In this document: in pieces, positions 13,016-26,069 of the stretch | Layout: every line of letters starts with the position of its first letter | Position numbering within the stretch: the stretch's first letter is position 1 | Assembly: GCF_029227915.1 (NCBI RefSeq) | Contig: NC_079882.1 | Location: forward strand, 24,991,001 to 25,055,000 | Direction: 5' to 3' | Length of the DNA stretch: 64,000 nt | Origin: Hydractinia symbiolongicarpus | Taxonomy: Eukaryota; Cnidaria; Hydrozoa; Anthoathecata; Hydractiniidae | Program-made: the position numbers and the translations under genes | Notes under the pieces: model-generated | Told to the model about the DNA's origin: nothing | Database searches by the model: none | Seen by the model: the letters and a program-made list of their open reading frames with translations, nothing else

Positions 13016-13095
13016 CAACCTCGTACCCAAGCATTCTTATTCGCTTTCTGACCGCGCCATCAGAATGCGAAAAGGAATCTCTAGGGACGAGATTG
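13016..13095. mobile_element. 80-bp imperfect palindrome, AACCTCGT family
   Basis: The left arm (CAACCTCGTACCCAAGCATT) pairs with the right arm (CTCTAGGGACGAGATTG) through nearly the whole length, with TTCTTATTCGC opposite GCGAAAAGGAA. The centre is CCGCGCC. The termini match those at 9308-9414. Confidence 0.5.
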
Positions 13096-13376
13096 ACAAC
13101 AATCTATAAACATAGTAGAGTTAACAGACATCAAGAAAGATTTAAATAGTAACCAAGACTAGCCTGGAAACCAACATTTTTACTTGACATTTAGACCGGC
13201 ACATTAGCTCCTTTATCTGTTTACAGACTGTTGTTATAACAGCATAGTTAGCACTAGATGTATCTTGCAAAAAGCAACTATTTACCAATGCAACAGAAAT
13301 AACACATCCATAAAGAAATTTAAATTTTTTCAATTTTCTTGTAACTTGCACAGTGATGAATATGAATTCATTTTAA

Positions 13377-14098
13377 CCCTATTCGGTCCGGTTTTTTTTT
13401 AATAACTCCTGATTGCTTTGTTATATGGCTATGATACTTACTGAGTTTCAACATTTATCTATCAGACACCTGCATGCAAATTTTTTAGGTCCCATACCTT
13501 TCAGAGGCTTTGATATTGGCCATTACTCGAAACTACCCCTAAAAATCTCTATGAAATCCTTATAATGGAGAAAATATAATAACTCCTGTTAGGATTATCC
13601 TTAGAACTTGAAACTTGCAACACAACTTTGTTTCATTAAGAAAAATCATTTTGATTAATTTGAACACGTGACTAATTCGATTTCCCGATTTTGTCGGATT
13701 TTACCCGAAAATCGGAAAAAAACGGATTTTCGGGCAATTTTTGGCACTTTTTTATCAGATCCATGTAAAAACCGGAAGATATGTTAAATAACTTTTATTT
13801 AGCTTTCAGAAACTTCAAACAGAATGTAAAAATTCGCTCTAGAACAAAAGTAATTATATTTTAAGCAGATAGTGGCATTTTTAACAATTTTTAAGCTTTT
13901 GATGACGTCACAGAAAATGTGCTGACGCAAGCAAATTTTTTTTGGCGCTATTTTGTTCCTTTTATGACGTACTATAAGTGTGCCAAGTTTGATTCAATTT
14001 GAACAACCTTATGAAAAGTTATTGAGGGGGGGGGCGGAATCCGCCCCCCCCCCCCCCCCCGGTCATAGTATGTTCGAAAAACCCCGGACCGAATAGGG
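13377..14098. mobile_element. piggyBac-like MITE (TTAA target site)
   Basis: A 722-bp element flanked by TTAA on both sides (13373-13376 and 14099-14102). It has perfect 17-bp terminal inverted repeats, CCCTATTCGGTCCGG followed by a run of T or C. TTAA duplication plus CCC/GGG ends is the signature of the piggyBac superfamily. There is no transposase ORF, so it is non-autonomous. Near the 3' end lies a G8-CGGAATCCG-C19 palindrome (about 14026-14060). Confidence 0.85.
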
Positions 14099-14535
14099 TT
14101 AACACCATTTGTAAAAAATACAGTGCTGCCAGCAAAGAAAACCAAAATGTGTAAAAAGAAAACCAAAATGTGTTTTAAATCCATAGATGACTAAACCATC
14201 TAAATGAAATAGAAGTCGTATAGACACTTCTTGAAAATCTCTCAGCAATAAAAACAGAATATAAAAGGTATAGGAATTTCTTTTAAAAAATTAACGATGA
14301 ATCTAAAGAGTAATATGGAAATAGACTAACATTATCTAATAGAAATTCCAAGTTATTAAGAATAATTATGTGTAAAGTAAAAATTTCACAAAACATTTTT
14401 TTTCAGAAGCCTAATGTAAACTAGAAGCTAATGCTTTTGACAAGAGTGAACGAAATAAATCTACATGCAGAAATATTTTCCGGTTTTTTATGTAGAGCCT
14501 ATTTTATTATTTGCTGCTCCGTTTAAACCCCTGTC

Positions 14536-14765
14536 TAGTCATGCCTGTGACTATAAAAGTGGTGACTGTATCCCTTCTGCTTATCGTTTAGCATGAGAAT
14601 AGGATTGATATCTCAGGCAGTTGTATAGTTGAGCGATTGCTGTGTTTACATGATTTTCGTAGCTCAAATGGGAGCTTCAAATGCACTAGTACCCCCTTCG
14701 CAGGACCGTCGTTAATAGCAGTACCAATAAAGGCTAAACAATTTTAATAATTAAAATGTTCGACC
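14536..14765 (+). repeat. SINE-like body, copy B
   Basis: Shares GAGAATAGGATTGATATCTC, GCTCAAATGGGAGCTTCAAA and CCCCTTCGCAGGACC with the copy at 245-575, in the same order and spacing, and ends in a TAATAATT tail. The tRNA-like head is missing or unrecognisable. Confidence 0.55.
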
Positions 14766-14946
14766 GGTTATAATTAGACCGGCTTTTATTGGAAAGTGAT
14801 AATATATGTATCTTGTCGTTAGTCTGTGGAAAATCCACAGTATTTTGCCAGTCACAACAATGTCAATAAAACTATATCACACTAGTTATTTGTAGCTTGA
14901 ATATTTCGTGCGTAGTTTAGCATGATCCGGTTTAGGTTGACAGACA

Positions 14947-15110
14947 GACAAAAATCCACGGGTTCACCCGTCCTTTAAATTCACCCGTCGCAACAAAGTG
15001 GATAGAAATATATTGCATTTGATATTCGTTTTACCGTAGCACGTTTTTTTAACTCAACGGGGGATATGCGCAGGGACAGACAAAATACGGCTATTATTAA
15101 AGAGAAGAAC
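14947..15110 (+). repeat. Dispersed repeat with AAAATCCACGG core, copy
   Basis: Contains AAAATCCACGGGTTCACCCG, CGTCGCAACAAAGTGGATAG and ACGGCTATTATTAAAGAGA. It matches in order the reverse strand of 31387-31565. The motif set also appears at 26720-26810, 28557-28850, 46488-46570 and 49650-49770. Confidence 0.6.
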
Positions 15111-16290
15111 AAATAATTTGGCTTTCAAAAAAGACACTTCGCGCACTTAAGGGGCTGATCAACAGAGTGTTTTCGTACTCCTGTGATTAATCAAAAAGTG
15201 GTGCAGACCACAGAGAATCTTTGAACCCGTTTTTTACTGTTCAACTGTTATAACTGCTTCGCAATTATATATTTCGAAGAATTGTACACATTGGTACGGT
15301 GTATATATGTGCCAAAAATTGTCTATTATAAACCATTTTATTTAAGTTTATTTTGTCCAAAAATGGTTCCTTTTTTTGTGATGTTTCTTGCATCAACCAC
15401 CCATCTGTTTTCAGGACGTCGATTTGTATCAAAAAATCATGTTAATATTGCATTCTGCCTGTGATCAAATAAGTTGGAAAGAGGGAGATCATTTTGATAT
15501 ATCTCTAGTTCCAATACTCTACTACCTTAAAGACTACCAACAGAAAACAATGTATTTCGTTGGTAGTAAGTAGATAGAATAACATAAGCATGTGAGCTGC
15601 CACAAGGTTCAATTCTTTAACCTATTCTTTTTCTTGTTAACATAAATGACTTTTATACTTGCTCCGAAACTTTTAGGTCAACAACTTATTTCCTGATTAG
15701 AAAAAAACCTTTTTCTAAACCATCCGAGCGGACAATATTTAAGATGCAAAAATATTGTAAAGCTATAAATAAATTAAATAATACACTTAGCAAAGTTGAG
15801 GCAGAAATCAACCATGAGTGACGATTTGAGAATTATTATTTATTGTCTTGCCCCTAAAACTAAGGACAGATTCGATGACTCTGTATGTATGGGAAATATA
15901 TTTAAATCTAGTCTTTTTAAAACTCGAAGCCTGTTTGAATTCGCAAGTTATAATTCTTAATTTTTTTAGAGAATTAATTAAACTCGATGCTGGAGCGTAA
16001 AAGGACAATATCAAAATATACTTCTTAAAGTTTGTAAAACACGGTGGATATAAACCCATCATAGTCTTCTAAAGTAAAACAAAGTTAAGGACAGAATGCT
16101 TGAAAAATTAGTTTTTAGATTCGCGTCAAGATGGAGTAACTACTAGCAACAAATGTACACGATGAAAATAGATTCTTACACGGCGGTCGTTTTTTTTGAA
16201 AGTTGTTTTTCCAGTTTTAAAAAAAGGAAATATCTGTCATAACAGGAAAATGGTGTTTTCACACAATACATATTTGTGATTGAAAAAAAA

Positions 16291-17150
16291 GCTCATGTTT
16301 GCGACAAGCTTAATTTTGCGACAAGTTTATGTTTGCGACAAGTTTATGTTTGCGACAAAATAATGTTTGTGACAAAATAATGTTTGCGAGAAAATAATGT
16401 TTGCGACAAGTTCATGTTTGCGACAAGTTCAAGTTGGCGACAAGTTTATGTTTGCGACAAGTTCATGTTGGCGACAAGTTCATGTTGGCGACAAGTTCAT
16501 GTTGGCGACAAGTTCATGTTTGCGACAAGTTCATGTTTGCGACAAGTTTATGTTTGCGACAAGTTTATGTTTGCGACAAAATAATGTTTGTGACAAAATA
16601 ATGTTTGCGAGAAAATAATGTTTGCGACAAGTTCATGTTTGCGACAAGTTCATGTTGGCGACAAGTTTATGTTTGCGACAAGTTCATGTTGGCGACAAGT
16701 TCATGCTTGCGACAAAATAATGTTTGCGAGAAAATAATGTTTGCGACAAGTTCATGTTTGCGACAAGTTCAAGTTGGCGACAAGTTTATGTTTGCGACAA
16801 GTTCATGTTGGCGACAAGTTCATGTTGGCGACAAGTTCATGTTGGCGACAAGTTCATGTTTGCGACAAGTTCATGTTTGCGACAAGTTCATGTTTGCGAC
16901 AAGTTTATGTTTGCGACAAGTTTATGTTTGCGACAAAATAATGTTTGTGACAAAATAATGTTTGCGAGAAAATAATGTTTGCGACAAGTTCATGTTTGCG
17001 ACAAGTTCATGTTGGCGACAAGTTTATGTTTGCGACAAGTTTATGTTTGCGACAAGTTCATGTTGGCGACAAGTTCATGCTTGCGACAAGTTCATGTTTG
17101 CCACAAGTTCATGTTTGCGACAAGCTCATGTTGGCGACAAGTTCATGCGA
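16291..17150. repeat. 17-bp minisatellite, about 50 units
   Basis: Tandem 17-bp unit ATGTTTGCGACAAGTTC with variants (TTGGCG for TTTGCG; GAAAATA or CAAAATA endings). Variant order is duplicated at a 340-bp (20-unit) offset, for example 16401 versus 16741, showing higher-order amplification. The unit lacks stop codons and 17 is not a multiple of 3, so all three plus frames read the same 17-residue repeat (MFATSSCLRQVHVCDKF). The open frames seen here are therefore a repeat artefact unless transcription is shown. Confidence 0.95.
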
Positions 17151-19624
17151 GCATGATCACACAATCAATATTTTAACAAAATCATGGCGTTATAAAATAA
17201 AAAATCTACTTAGGTAAAAAAAAACGGATAAAAGAAACAAGAGTCGTTAAGTACCACTTACTTAAAAAATGAATATAAATGCAGATTGAAAGTAGATAGA
17301 AAGCTGACACTTTAAGTTAAGGACTTGTTAGAGAAAAAAAGGGAATTATCTGGTTTAGGTCCGAGAAAGGTGAATGCCGAAAAGATTGACAAGGCTAGTT
17401 TCCAATAACTTGATATTTTGTCAAAGTCTGCTCGTGCAAATGCAGTCAAATGGAAACAAGCCTTTTCACGTTTTTTTATAATAATATGGAAATATAACCA
17501 AGCTGGGTCATTATTTTTGTTTCTCTATTTTTTTTAACAATACACCTATGGTTTTTAACCTGAAATCACAGACTGGTATTTTTATAAAGCATATTCTTAT
17601 AAAATAAAAAATAAAAAGCGTGTAGTTAGTTGCAAAAAGTTTATTCAATCTTATCTTCGATTCTTTCTTTTCTTTTGTTATATTAATTACCCGCATTCTG
17701 TCTCGGCGCAATTTTATAGGCGTCCTATAGGCACACGAAATGTGATAGAAAAAAGGACGGGCTGGCGACTAGAATAATAATTAAATAAAGAAATAGAGAA
17801 AACGAAAATATTTGAAAAGTTTTTTATCTTGGATTATTGCAGCAAGTTGAAAAGATTATTTTGTTTGGTAATGGAAACAATACCGGTTTAATTTGGCATG
17901 GTTTTAAAAAACACATCGCACAAAATCTTATGTAATAAAATTTTCCTGTCAAAATATTCTCACAGAAAGTACACACAGAAACCCATACAAGACCAGTATC
18001 CTGACGCAAAGTTAAAGAAAAAGAAAGCCTTTTTTACTAATTTTTTATACGAACTTTAAAAAAATGGACTTTGGAATATAGATTTGTTAGTTTAGAGAAT
18101 TTGGTTTTGAATGGATATCGTGCACACATATATAGTCACTAACCACTCTTGTCATATGGAACTCGTAAACATAGCAACTCTGAAAGGCGTAGAAATTCCA
18201 AAGGATTAGTATAGATTATAGTTTGTTTACATTGAAAATCATACCCATGTTTATTTTAATTGCAAATTTTTAAAAAAGTGTTTTTATATTTCCTGGCCTA
18301 GAAAATACGCCGACAATAGGTCGATAGAATATTTGATATGAGGAAGGAACATCTTGTTAGCTGAGTGCATACTTATATATTATGACGTCTGAATTGGTAA
18401 AGAGACAGTTTACACAAGCTTTCTACAATGGCTACTAATCTCGATTACCTGAATTTTGTGAATTACCGGACGATAAGTCTTATGCTGTTGGCAATGCTTG
18501 TAAAAACCTGAAAAAAGTGCATCCGATCTACATGCATAGAGTTGTAGATAATTTGAACCAAATAACAAGTATCTTGTGGTACTATGTTTGGTCACAAAAA
18601 AAGCTTTGACTAACCTCGTCCCCAAGACATCTTGTATCTTTTCTTACATCGAGACGGCGACATAAAAAAAGAGTCGCTAAAGGAGATTCGGCTTTGAACA
18701 ATCTTCCCCTATTTTTAAATGACTTAATTAAACTCTTCATCCCAGCAAACAGGTGTCAAGCTGCAGTTAGAGCAAAAAAAAGTTAATTTTTCAACGTAAG
18801 ATGATTGAGACCTCTCTTTTGTTTCTGGTTACATCATAGCCAAAAATAGAAGCACTATTAACAACCACATCTATAAATCGTTCATCTTTAATCCGACAAT
18901 TAATCAAGTTGCGGTGAAAAGTTATAAGGTGTATTAACAGTCTGCTCTCTATGGTTCGTGGTCGTAACCAATCTCGTTTCCAGGGGTTCTTGCCTTTTTA
19001 TATTGATGTAGGCGACCGTCAAGTAAGTGATAGCGACTCTGGCATTAGGCAGCAAACCAGTAATATTATTATTCAATACTATATTCTCATTAATAAGCGA
19101 TCAACCAATATAACCCGACTGCTGGGATGACAAATTTTTAAGTAGCTCAGGTTTGTAATTTATCAACTATAAAAAATAAAAAGAGACTTTTTTTCTAACA
19201 TTCTGAAATTACAGAATGGTCGACGTTAGGTCCCACAAAATGGCGAAACATCGGGAAAAAAGTGTCATGTCAGTAATTGGCATAGCTTATCGGTTTGGAT
19301 TTAATCAAATGATCTAATATCCTAAGTCCTACGGTTGACAAATTCAAATTGTGTAAATCTAATATAGAGCAGACGAAATTATTAGTTCTGACAATGTTGT
19401 CAAACTTTGCGGCCATGTGCCAACATATTTCATACTCATTGTAGCTTATAGCCCCAAAGGATAACTAAGAAAAATATTTTAAGTTTTATGAATGGAGCGC
19501 TGTTGAAATCATTGCGGAGAAGGGTGTTTTAAAACAAATCAATTATTTCATTGAACAGAATCTGATTAGAAACGTTCTAAAAAAGACGTTTAAATAATTA
19601 ACAAAAAATAAACCGCACAAAAGT
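17151..19624. other. Intergenic, no gene supported
   Basis: AT-rich DNA upstream of the IGFBP-Ly6 gene. Scattered AACCTCGT-type motifs occur near 18612 and 18967, and a fragment resembling the dispersed repeats (CGAAATGTGATAG, GGCGACTAGAATAATAATT) at about 17700-17790. Short open frames have no recognisable content. Confidence 0.4.
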
Positions 19625-22600
19625 ATGTTGATCCACAAGTGTGTGTATATTTTTATATTTTTTTTAACGTTACAAGTTGACATTTTACATGGTCTGTCAT
19701 GTCCACTTTGCAACCGAAGGGAATGTCCAAAGCCTTGTTGTGAAGGTATGCAAGAGTACTTTATTTAACATTTTTAAGAGAAACTCCTCGAAAAATTTGA
19801 AACTACAAATGCGACCGTCATAAAAAACAATGTTCCTTCCTCAATCAGTTTAAATTAAAAAAACCTGTTTCGTGAAAATAAAGTTTCCAGCCAGCATCAT
19901 GGTTTAGTATCAGAAAAATTTAACAAATTTTTATTTTTACATAAAAGCGATACAACAATTTTTCAATTGTGGTTAAAAGCAACAGGAAAAACAAAGGCTT
20001 CGACTGATGAAAACTTTAACAAGCTAGCTAACATCACAATGCTGCATATTGCATAATATTTTTTGTCATAGGCGGTTTAGTAAAGGATGCATGCAATTGT
20101 TGCGATGTGTGTGCCAAACTCAAAGGAGAGCGGTGTGGTGGCCCATTTGGAGGGCATGAGTGTGATACGGGCTTACACTGCCAAAGGAAGGAACCATACG
20201 GAGACGGTGCTGTAAACAGCGCTGGTTTCTGCGCTGGTAAGGACTTGCTTATGACAACTTTATTTTTGATAAAGATGATCTTAGTCTTCGTCATTATAAC
20301 TTCCTCATCTGAATTTACTTAATTTTTGCAGGTACAATTTTTTTTAATTACTTTTTTTATGACTCTGGTGTCTTTAACTTGTTCAGGTTGGATAAATTAT
20401 GAATAGTTTGCATTCACCTTTCGCATCTAATATCTATTACCCATGTTGAGAGTACTGACTGTCTATATTTCCTACAATGCGATTAAACGTATATAAAAGT
20501 TTATATTTCAGTCAGATAAATTTAATATCGAATTGTTTTATCTTGTCATAAAATAATAAACTAGGAAAAAAATACCGAACACTTTTTTTCAAGTCCGTCT
20601 CTCGAGTCTGAACATTGGCAGGCCATTAAACTTATCGCATAAAAATCACATTATTTAAATCTAGTCCAATTTAGTACTAAAATGGTGTCTCAGTTTTGCT
20701 TTTTATTGTCTAGTTCCGAATTTACATCGAAAAGTTGTTTTTCGTGCTCCTCTAGAATTAGGGAAAAAAAGCAAAACTGTTTCTTTATTTCTGAATAATA
20801 TTTGCTAAAAGTCTTTCTTGCCAATCTTTACAATATTCGTCCTGCGATAAAGTAATGCTTCTTAAGTCATGCGAAAATTGTTCGTATTAACTAACTTCGA
20901 TAGTTGTGTAAACGATGTCCCTGAAAAAGATAAGAAAGAGTTACGACGAAAATTATGGTCAATAAAATTTTATGGTACAACGGATAGACCTGTTTTAATG
21001 TTTGATAAATCTTAATATCTCTCATAAAATTTACTAGAATATACATTATCTTCTAGAAACTCTTTTCTAAAATATCCTTTCATTTTCATTTGTTGCTATA
21101 TATTTACAAAAAAAGTTTATTTATAAGGTTATATAGCTACAAAAAAGTAGCTCGTACCACAGTAAAATTCTTGTTTGCGTAGCTACCTACTAAATTTTAT
21201 TCACCTGGAAGATATGCATGCTTTTTTTATGAGAACAATTTTATAGGAACATGAGGCTAAGATTTTACAAAAAATAAGAACAAAGTAAGAATGATTTTGG
21301 CCTAGAACTAAGAACTAGAGTACGACTTTTGCCACAAAATAGCAAAAATCTAGAATGCAAATTATCTTGCCACAAAATAGCAAAAATCCAGAATGTAAAT
21401 TATCTTGCCACAAAATAGCAAAAATCCAGAATGTAAATTATCTTGCCACTACCAATACAAAATAGTATATTTCTTTAGTAGTTCATTAAAAACAAAATCA
21501 CCTATTTTCATATAAACCAAAAATCACTATTTCTAACCTTCGTGGTTGTACTTTTTTACTTTCACACCGTTTAAGAGCTAAGTCTTCAAAAACGAATTTT
21601 CCGAGGGTGCACGAGAGTTTGTGCCTGTCGTACTGTGTCAGTTATTCCATCTTTTCTGAAGAGGGATAAAAGGCGACCACTTTGCATGTTGACGCTTGAT
21701 ATTTCACAAACGCTCATGTACGAAAGGCTAAGAATAACAGACTGTGACTAAATCGAATAGATTTAGAATGTAACATCATTAGAAACATGATGGTACCTCA
21801 CTAACTAGAGCGTTGGAAGAAATGGAATCTTTCAACTTCTCATTGTAGAACAGTGTTTTGTTGCCAAGTAAACAAATACAAATTGATGAAAGAAAAACGA
21901 AGCAGATCTTCCGCCTAATCCACGCAGAAATAAGGAAATAATGTTACTTTTTTGCCACCATTTCAGCAAGACGAGCATAAAACCTCTTACATTCGCGTGC
22001 CATACCGGCCGTTGCTGATATGAATAAGGGCGTAAAAGATCCATGCTCGACCTGCATTTTACTCTCTCATTATAAGATCTCTTCTTTTCGTTTTCGTTAA
22101 CTTCATAAGTTTTCAGAAGCTTTTGGCTAACATACCTTTTAGCGGTTGGGTTAAAAACCCTTACGTCATGCTAATTGGCTTGTTATGCAAACACCTCTGG
22201 CGCTTATATCTACTCGGGCCTCATCAGAATTGCAGTTTTCGCTTCAAAAGCAGCGTTTAAATTTCGTTAGGCGCAATTTTTAACAGGTCCCCTTTACGGA
22301 ATATTTAAAGCATGCAAAATAGAATATCTGCCTTTCGACGAATTGCACTTTACCATAATGCGTAGCATTGTTTTTGGCAGAGCCAACTCTCATATATTAA
22401 CTTTTGGCTATAAAACATTTTGTCCTGACTTTTTCATTCCATTTCTCTTATTTTAGAACCAGGATTAAAATGTGCTTTTGGTGCTGCAGACAGCTATACA
22501 GTTAAAGATTGTAATTCAACCGAAAATATTTGTTATAATGCAAGCGTTACGGACACATCAATCAATTCCACCTCTTTCAAGGGATGTGGCATAGCTAAAA

Positions 22601-23461
22601 AGAATTGTGATATCTGTAAAACAAATTCTGATTTCATTGGTAAAAACTGCACGGTAAGTTTAAATTACCATTCAATGAAACTTTAGCATGAAATACTTCA
22701 AAATTTTAACATACAATCTTGTTTTAAGTCAAGTCAGTCAAATTATAGCTTTCCATCAAATAGCCTTAATTTTAGTTATTGTGTATGTATAAATGATTTG
22801 ATAGTTTCGAATTGAAAATGATTGCTAGAATATTTGAAATATGAAAGCAATTTTCCATACGCGCAGACCCGACTAAACAAAAATACCAATGCACTGACAA
22901 AAAATCTCACTGGTAGCAACGCACCCCTTTGTACTCACATTTAGACCCAATTAAAAGTTACTTTCATTAAGCTGTTCATAGCCACAGCTTCCAGCGCTTA
23001 GTATTCAGAAAAAGGCACAACCTTTTTCTGGTTGCAACACCTGTGTTACAGCAGCTTTAGAAATTTATGCAAGTAAACATTCAAATATAATCAGACAGAC
23101 AAGGTATAAAATAAAAAAAGGCTGCCATTTTTAATGTAGTGGAAATTTTAGCATATTGAGCGATGACGTTCAAACCCGGGAAGCTGCGACCATGATCGCT
23201 TTAATTTACAAATTTGCCTAAAAGTTCACTGTACTGACTTTTAAGGGCTTTTTCCTATTTAACTTTTAATTTTTAAATATTCAGGCAACGTGCTGCGGAT
23301 TCAATATGTGCAACAGAAATACAACAACAACACCAATACCAACAGTTACTCCTGCAAGATGTAATAATGGAAGCTTAATTACTCAATCGTTAAACAATAC
23401 CTTGCCGTGGGCATACCTTATCTTGTTTTGCATTTATGCTATACGTATCAAGGATAACTAA
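19625..23461 (+). CDS. IGFBP-module plus Ly6/uPAR three-finger protein, probably GPI-anchored
   Basis: Four exons (19625-19745, 20072-20236, 22457-22653, 23285-23461) join in phase to 219 residues. Exon 1 gives a signal peptide and the first Cys set (SCPLCNRRECPKPCCE). Exon 2 completes an IGFBP-type N-terminal module (GGLVKDACNCCDVCAKLKGE, CGGPFGGHECDTGLHC). Exons 3-4 encode a Ly6/uPAR fold: LKC, DC-x6-C, a KGCG, NCDIC, NCTATCC and final MCN. A Thr/Pro linker (TTTTPIPTVTP) and a C-terminal hydrophobic tail (PWAYLILFCIYAI) with small polar residues before it suggest GPI attachment. IGFBP modules bind insulin-like ligands or matrix partners; Ly6 domains bind receptors at the cell surface. The combination on one chain is unusual. 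A paralogous IGFBP module starts 3.6 kb downstream. Confidence 0.85.
21328..21447. repeat. 38-bp tandem repeat, about 3 copies
   Basis: Unit begins TTGCCACAAAATAGCAAAAA and recurs at 21329, 21367 and 21405, in the second intron of the IGFBP-Ly6 gene. Confidence 0.85.
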
Positions 23462-24980
23462 TCAATCGCCCCTGTTTAGTATAGTACAAATAGTTTTTGT
23501 TTAAAAATTTTAATGTAATATTGTTATCTATTTTTCTTTGAAGTTTCTTGCAAATGTCTTTTATTTCATGCAAAAGCTATTCGATTTAAACATACGACAT
23601 GTGTTTCCCCCCCAAAAAAAATCATGTTTTAGACTTTGGTTAATCATATTTTGAAAGACACACTTCGATAATATTAAAGTCAGGGGTGGATCTAGGAAAT
23701 TTTCTTAACAGGTCATGATACGGGGACAAAAAACAACCTCGTATGCACACGTTTTAGACCTTAGAAACAAAAAATTCTCATAAACGCCCAAGCACCACAG
23801 AAACACTTCAAATAGATAACAAGAAGCCCTGCGGCATGAAGATATCCATCGTAGCCTGGAAGATTCTAAAATTTGGAGTAGACCTTGAAAAGGGAGAATG
23901 GGGAAAACAAATCGTTGAGTATACTAATTCTCACAGTTTAACCATAATTAACACCTTTAAAACCTGTAGACGATATATACAGGATGCATTTTGTCGAAAT
24001 CAATTAATATTTAATTCAACAAATTTTATTGTTTATTATCCAATTTCTTGAATTTAAATTTCTTTTTGGAGAGTCTGATTAGTTCCAGTTTTTCATTTTG
24101 AAGAAAATAATTGGTCGTTGTTGTGTGACAAATCCAAAAAGTTGAACATCAGTTCACCCTGACTATTTGGTGCAAGCAACAATAAATTTTTGACAACTTC
24201 TCTGCAAGGGATATTAAAAAATCGTGTCAGGAATATCTTTTTATCTAAATGAAGTTATTTTAGTCCTCCTTTTCCTAAAAGAACAGGAGTTGAGTGTCCA
24301 GCCCCTCATGAAAAAATTTCACAAAACAGGACAAAGGTTTTTTGTTGCTGGCGAAAAAAGCACTCTAATCAGAGCACTATTTTGTGTAGCTTGCTAGCTT
24401 CATAGCTAGTGAAAGTCAGCACCAATCAAAAAGAAAAATTGGGATAGCTAGCTAGCTAGCAAGCACACTTTTTCCACTTATAAAATAATTCTTACCTGAT
24501 AAAGTACATGAATTTTAAAAACATAGTATTTAGGTCCCTAGCTAGCTACATCAATAAAGTTACTACGACATAGTTAGTGGTCAGAGTAACAAAAACGCAT
24601 AGCTATTATAGAAACAACAAAAGATAAACATAAACAACTCACTTCAGCGTAATTGCACAACTATCCTTCTTTGATTTTACATAGGTAGGCAACCAGGTAG
24701 CATTCTCCATGGCAATTTCTTCGGATAAAATCAAAAGTAAGTTGTTTTAGATGGCAAAACAGAATTACATTTAACCTTTTTTAATTAATTCAGCGTAAAT
24801 TTGAGGTAGCTCATCAAAATCCTCGTTTTTAATAACTAACTTCACACGCTCTCTCAAGCTCTCACAAGCCATGTTGAGAACAGAAAGAATCTTCCGCTTG
24901 CCCTACTGATATTTATACCAAAACTCCTACAAGCCATATCAATACATAGAAACTATTTTCACAGGTTTGTTCAAGACTGT
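23462..24980. other. Intergenic, no gene supported
   Basis: AT-rich 3' flank of the IGFBP-Ly6 gene. A GCTAGC-rich stretch occurs at about 24385-24545. Nothing coding is recognised. Confidence 0.4.
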
Positions 24981-25170
24981 CTGACTAAAAATAGGTGAGG
25001 CCCACGGTTAATTCTAGTCCACAGTGACAGCCTCACGGGATAACCTAGAGCCAAGACTTGCTGGCTTCAAAATTTCTGACTAAAAATAGGTCAGGTCCAC
25101 ATAGGTTGATTCTAGTCCACGGTGAAAGCCTCGCGGGATAACCTAGAGCAAGACTGGCTAACCCAGGTCA
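24981..25170. repeat. 95-bp tandem duplication
   Basis: Two copies of a unit starting CTGACTAAAAATAGGT and containing TCTAGTCCAC, CGGGATAACCTAGAG. Copies start at 24981 and 25076, with modest divergence. Confidence 0.8.
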
Positions 25171-26069
25171 GGTCAACATAGGTTGATCCGATTCGCGTTA
25201 TGAGAAAACAAGGCCGAATATTTCGATATTTACATTCCGGGCAAATTTGATAGAATTCGATTTCGATCTTCGGCATTTTTTTACTAGGTCGCGTGACAGG
25301 GTTGACCTAGTCTAAATCTGCGCCTGAAAGTACTGCAATGGTTGAGAATTACAATTCATTTTATCTATTTCAATCGAATATCGCGTGACCCATGCCTTTA
25401 AAGACAAAGTTCCAAAAATATTCGCCCTGAAAGTGTTTACCAAGAACAAGCTTAGAACTAGTTGATGCAAAAGCATGAATTGATTTTATTTGAGTCACTA
25501 TTATTAAGTCGTGCTTTCAATCCCTAGATGTATTATATCAATAAACCAATATATGTTGTATTGTGTCAATACTTCTTCTAACGATTTCGTTGACCGTGCC
25601 AAACCAGTGTTGAAAAGGACCATTCAATCCATGTCTCTAGAGTCATTCTAGTGTGTAATTTCTATTGTTTCTTATTTTATCAATTTTATCATGGGGTGCA
25701 GCGTAACTCCAAAAGCTTTTCAGTAAATACAAGGATGTTTCTTTTTGATGTTTATATCAATCACTGCTTCCATTTTTAACTTTTGTCATAAATCAAAATC
25801 ACAATCAAAAACAATAAAGTAAAACCAATTTTTTGCCTTTAAATAGTTTTCTTTACCTACGACTTTGGATGTCGTAGTATCAACAAATTTTGTATAGCTG
25901 ATAGATGTGATTTGCTTTTATCTCTATCGAGTGTACTTTTAGCTGCCATGGCCATAAACATTGCATCAAACATTGTCGTCTATACCATTCCCATTACTAT
26001 CAAACATTATCAATTATCATCTACTACCGCTACCAATATCAAGGTCTTCCCAGCCCCCACCACCATCAT

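Noticed and set aside
14026-14060. G-run/C-run palindrome as a terminator or regulatory hairpin
   Set aside because: It lies inside the piggyBac-like MITE and is better explained as part of that element.
16384-17217. Several overlapping plus-strand open frames of 64-117 codons
   Set aside because: They are translations of the stop-free 17-bp minisatellite; all frames give the same repeat.
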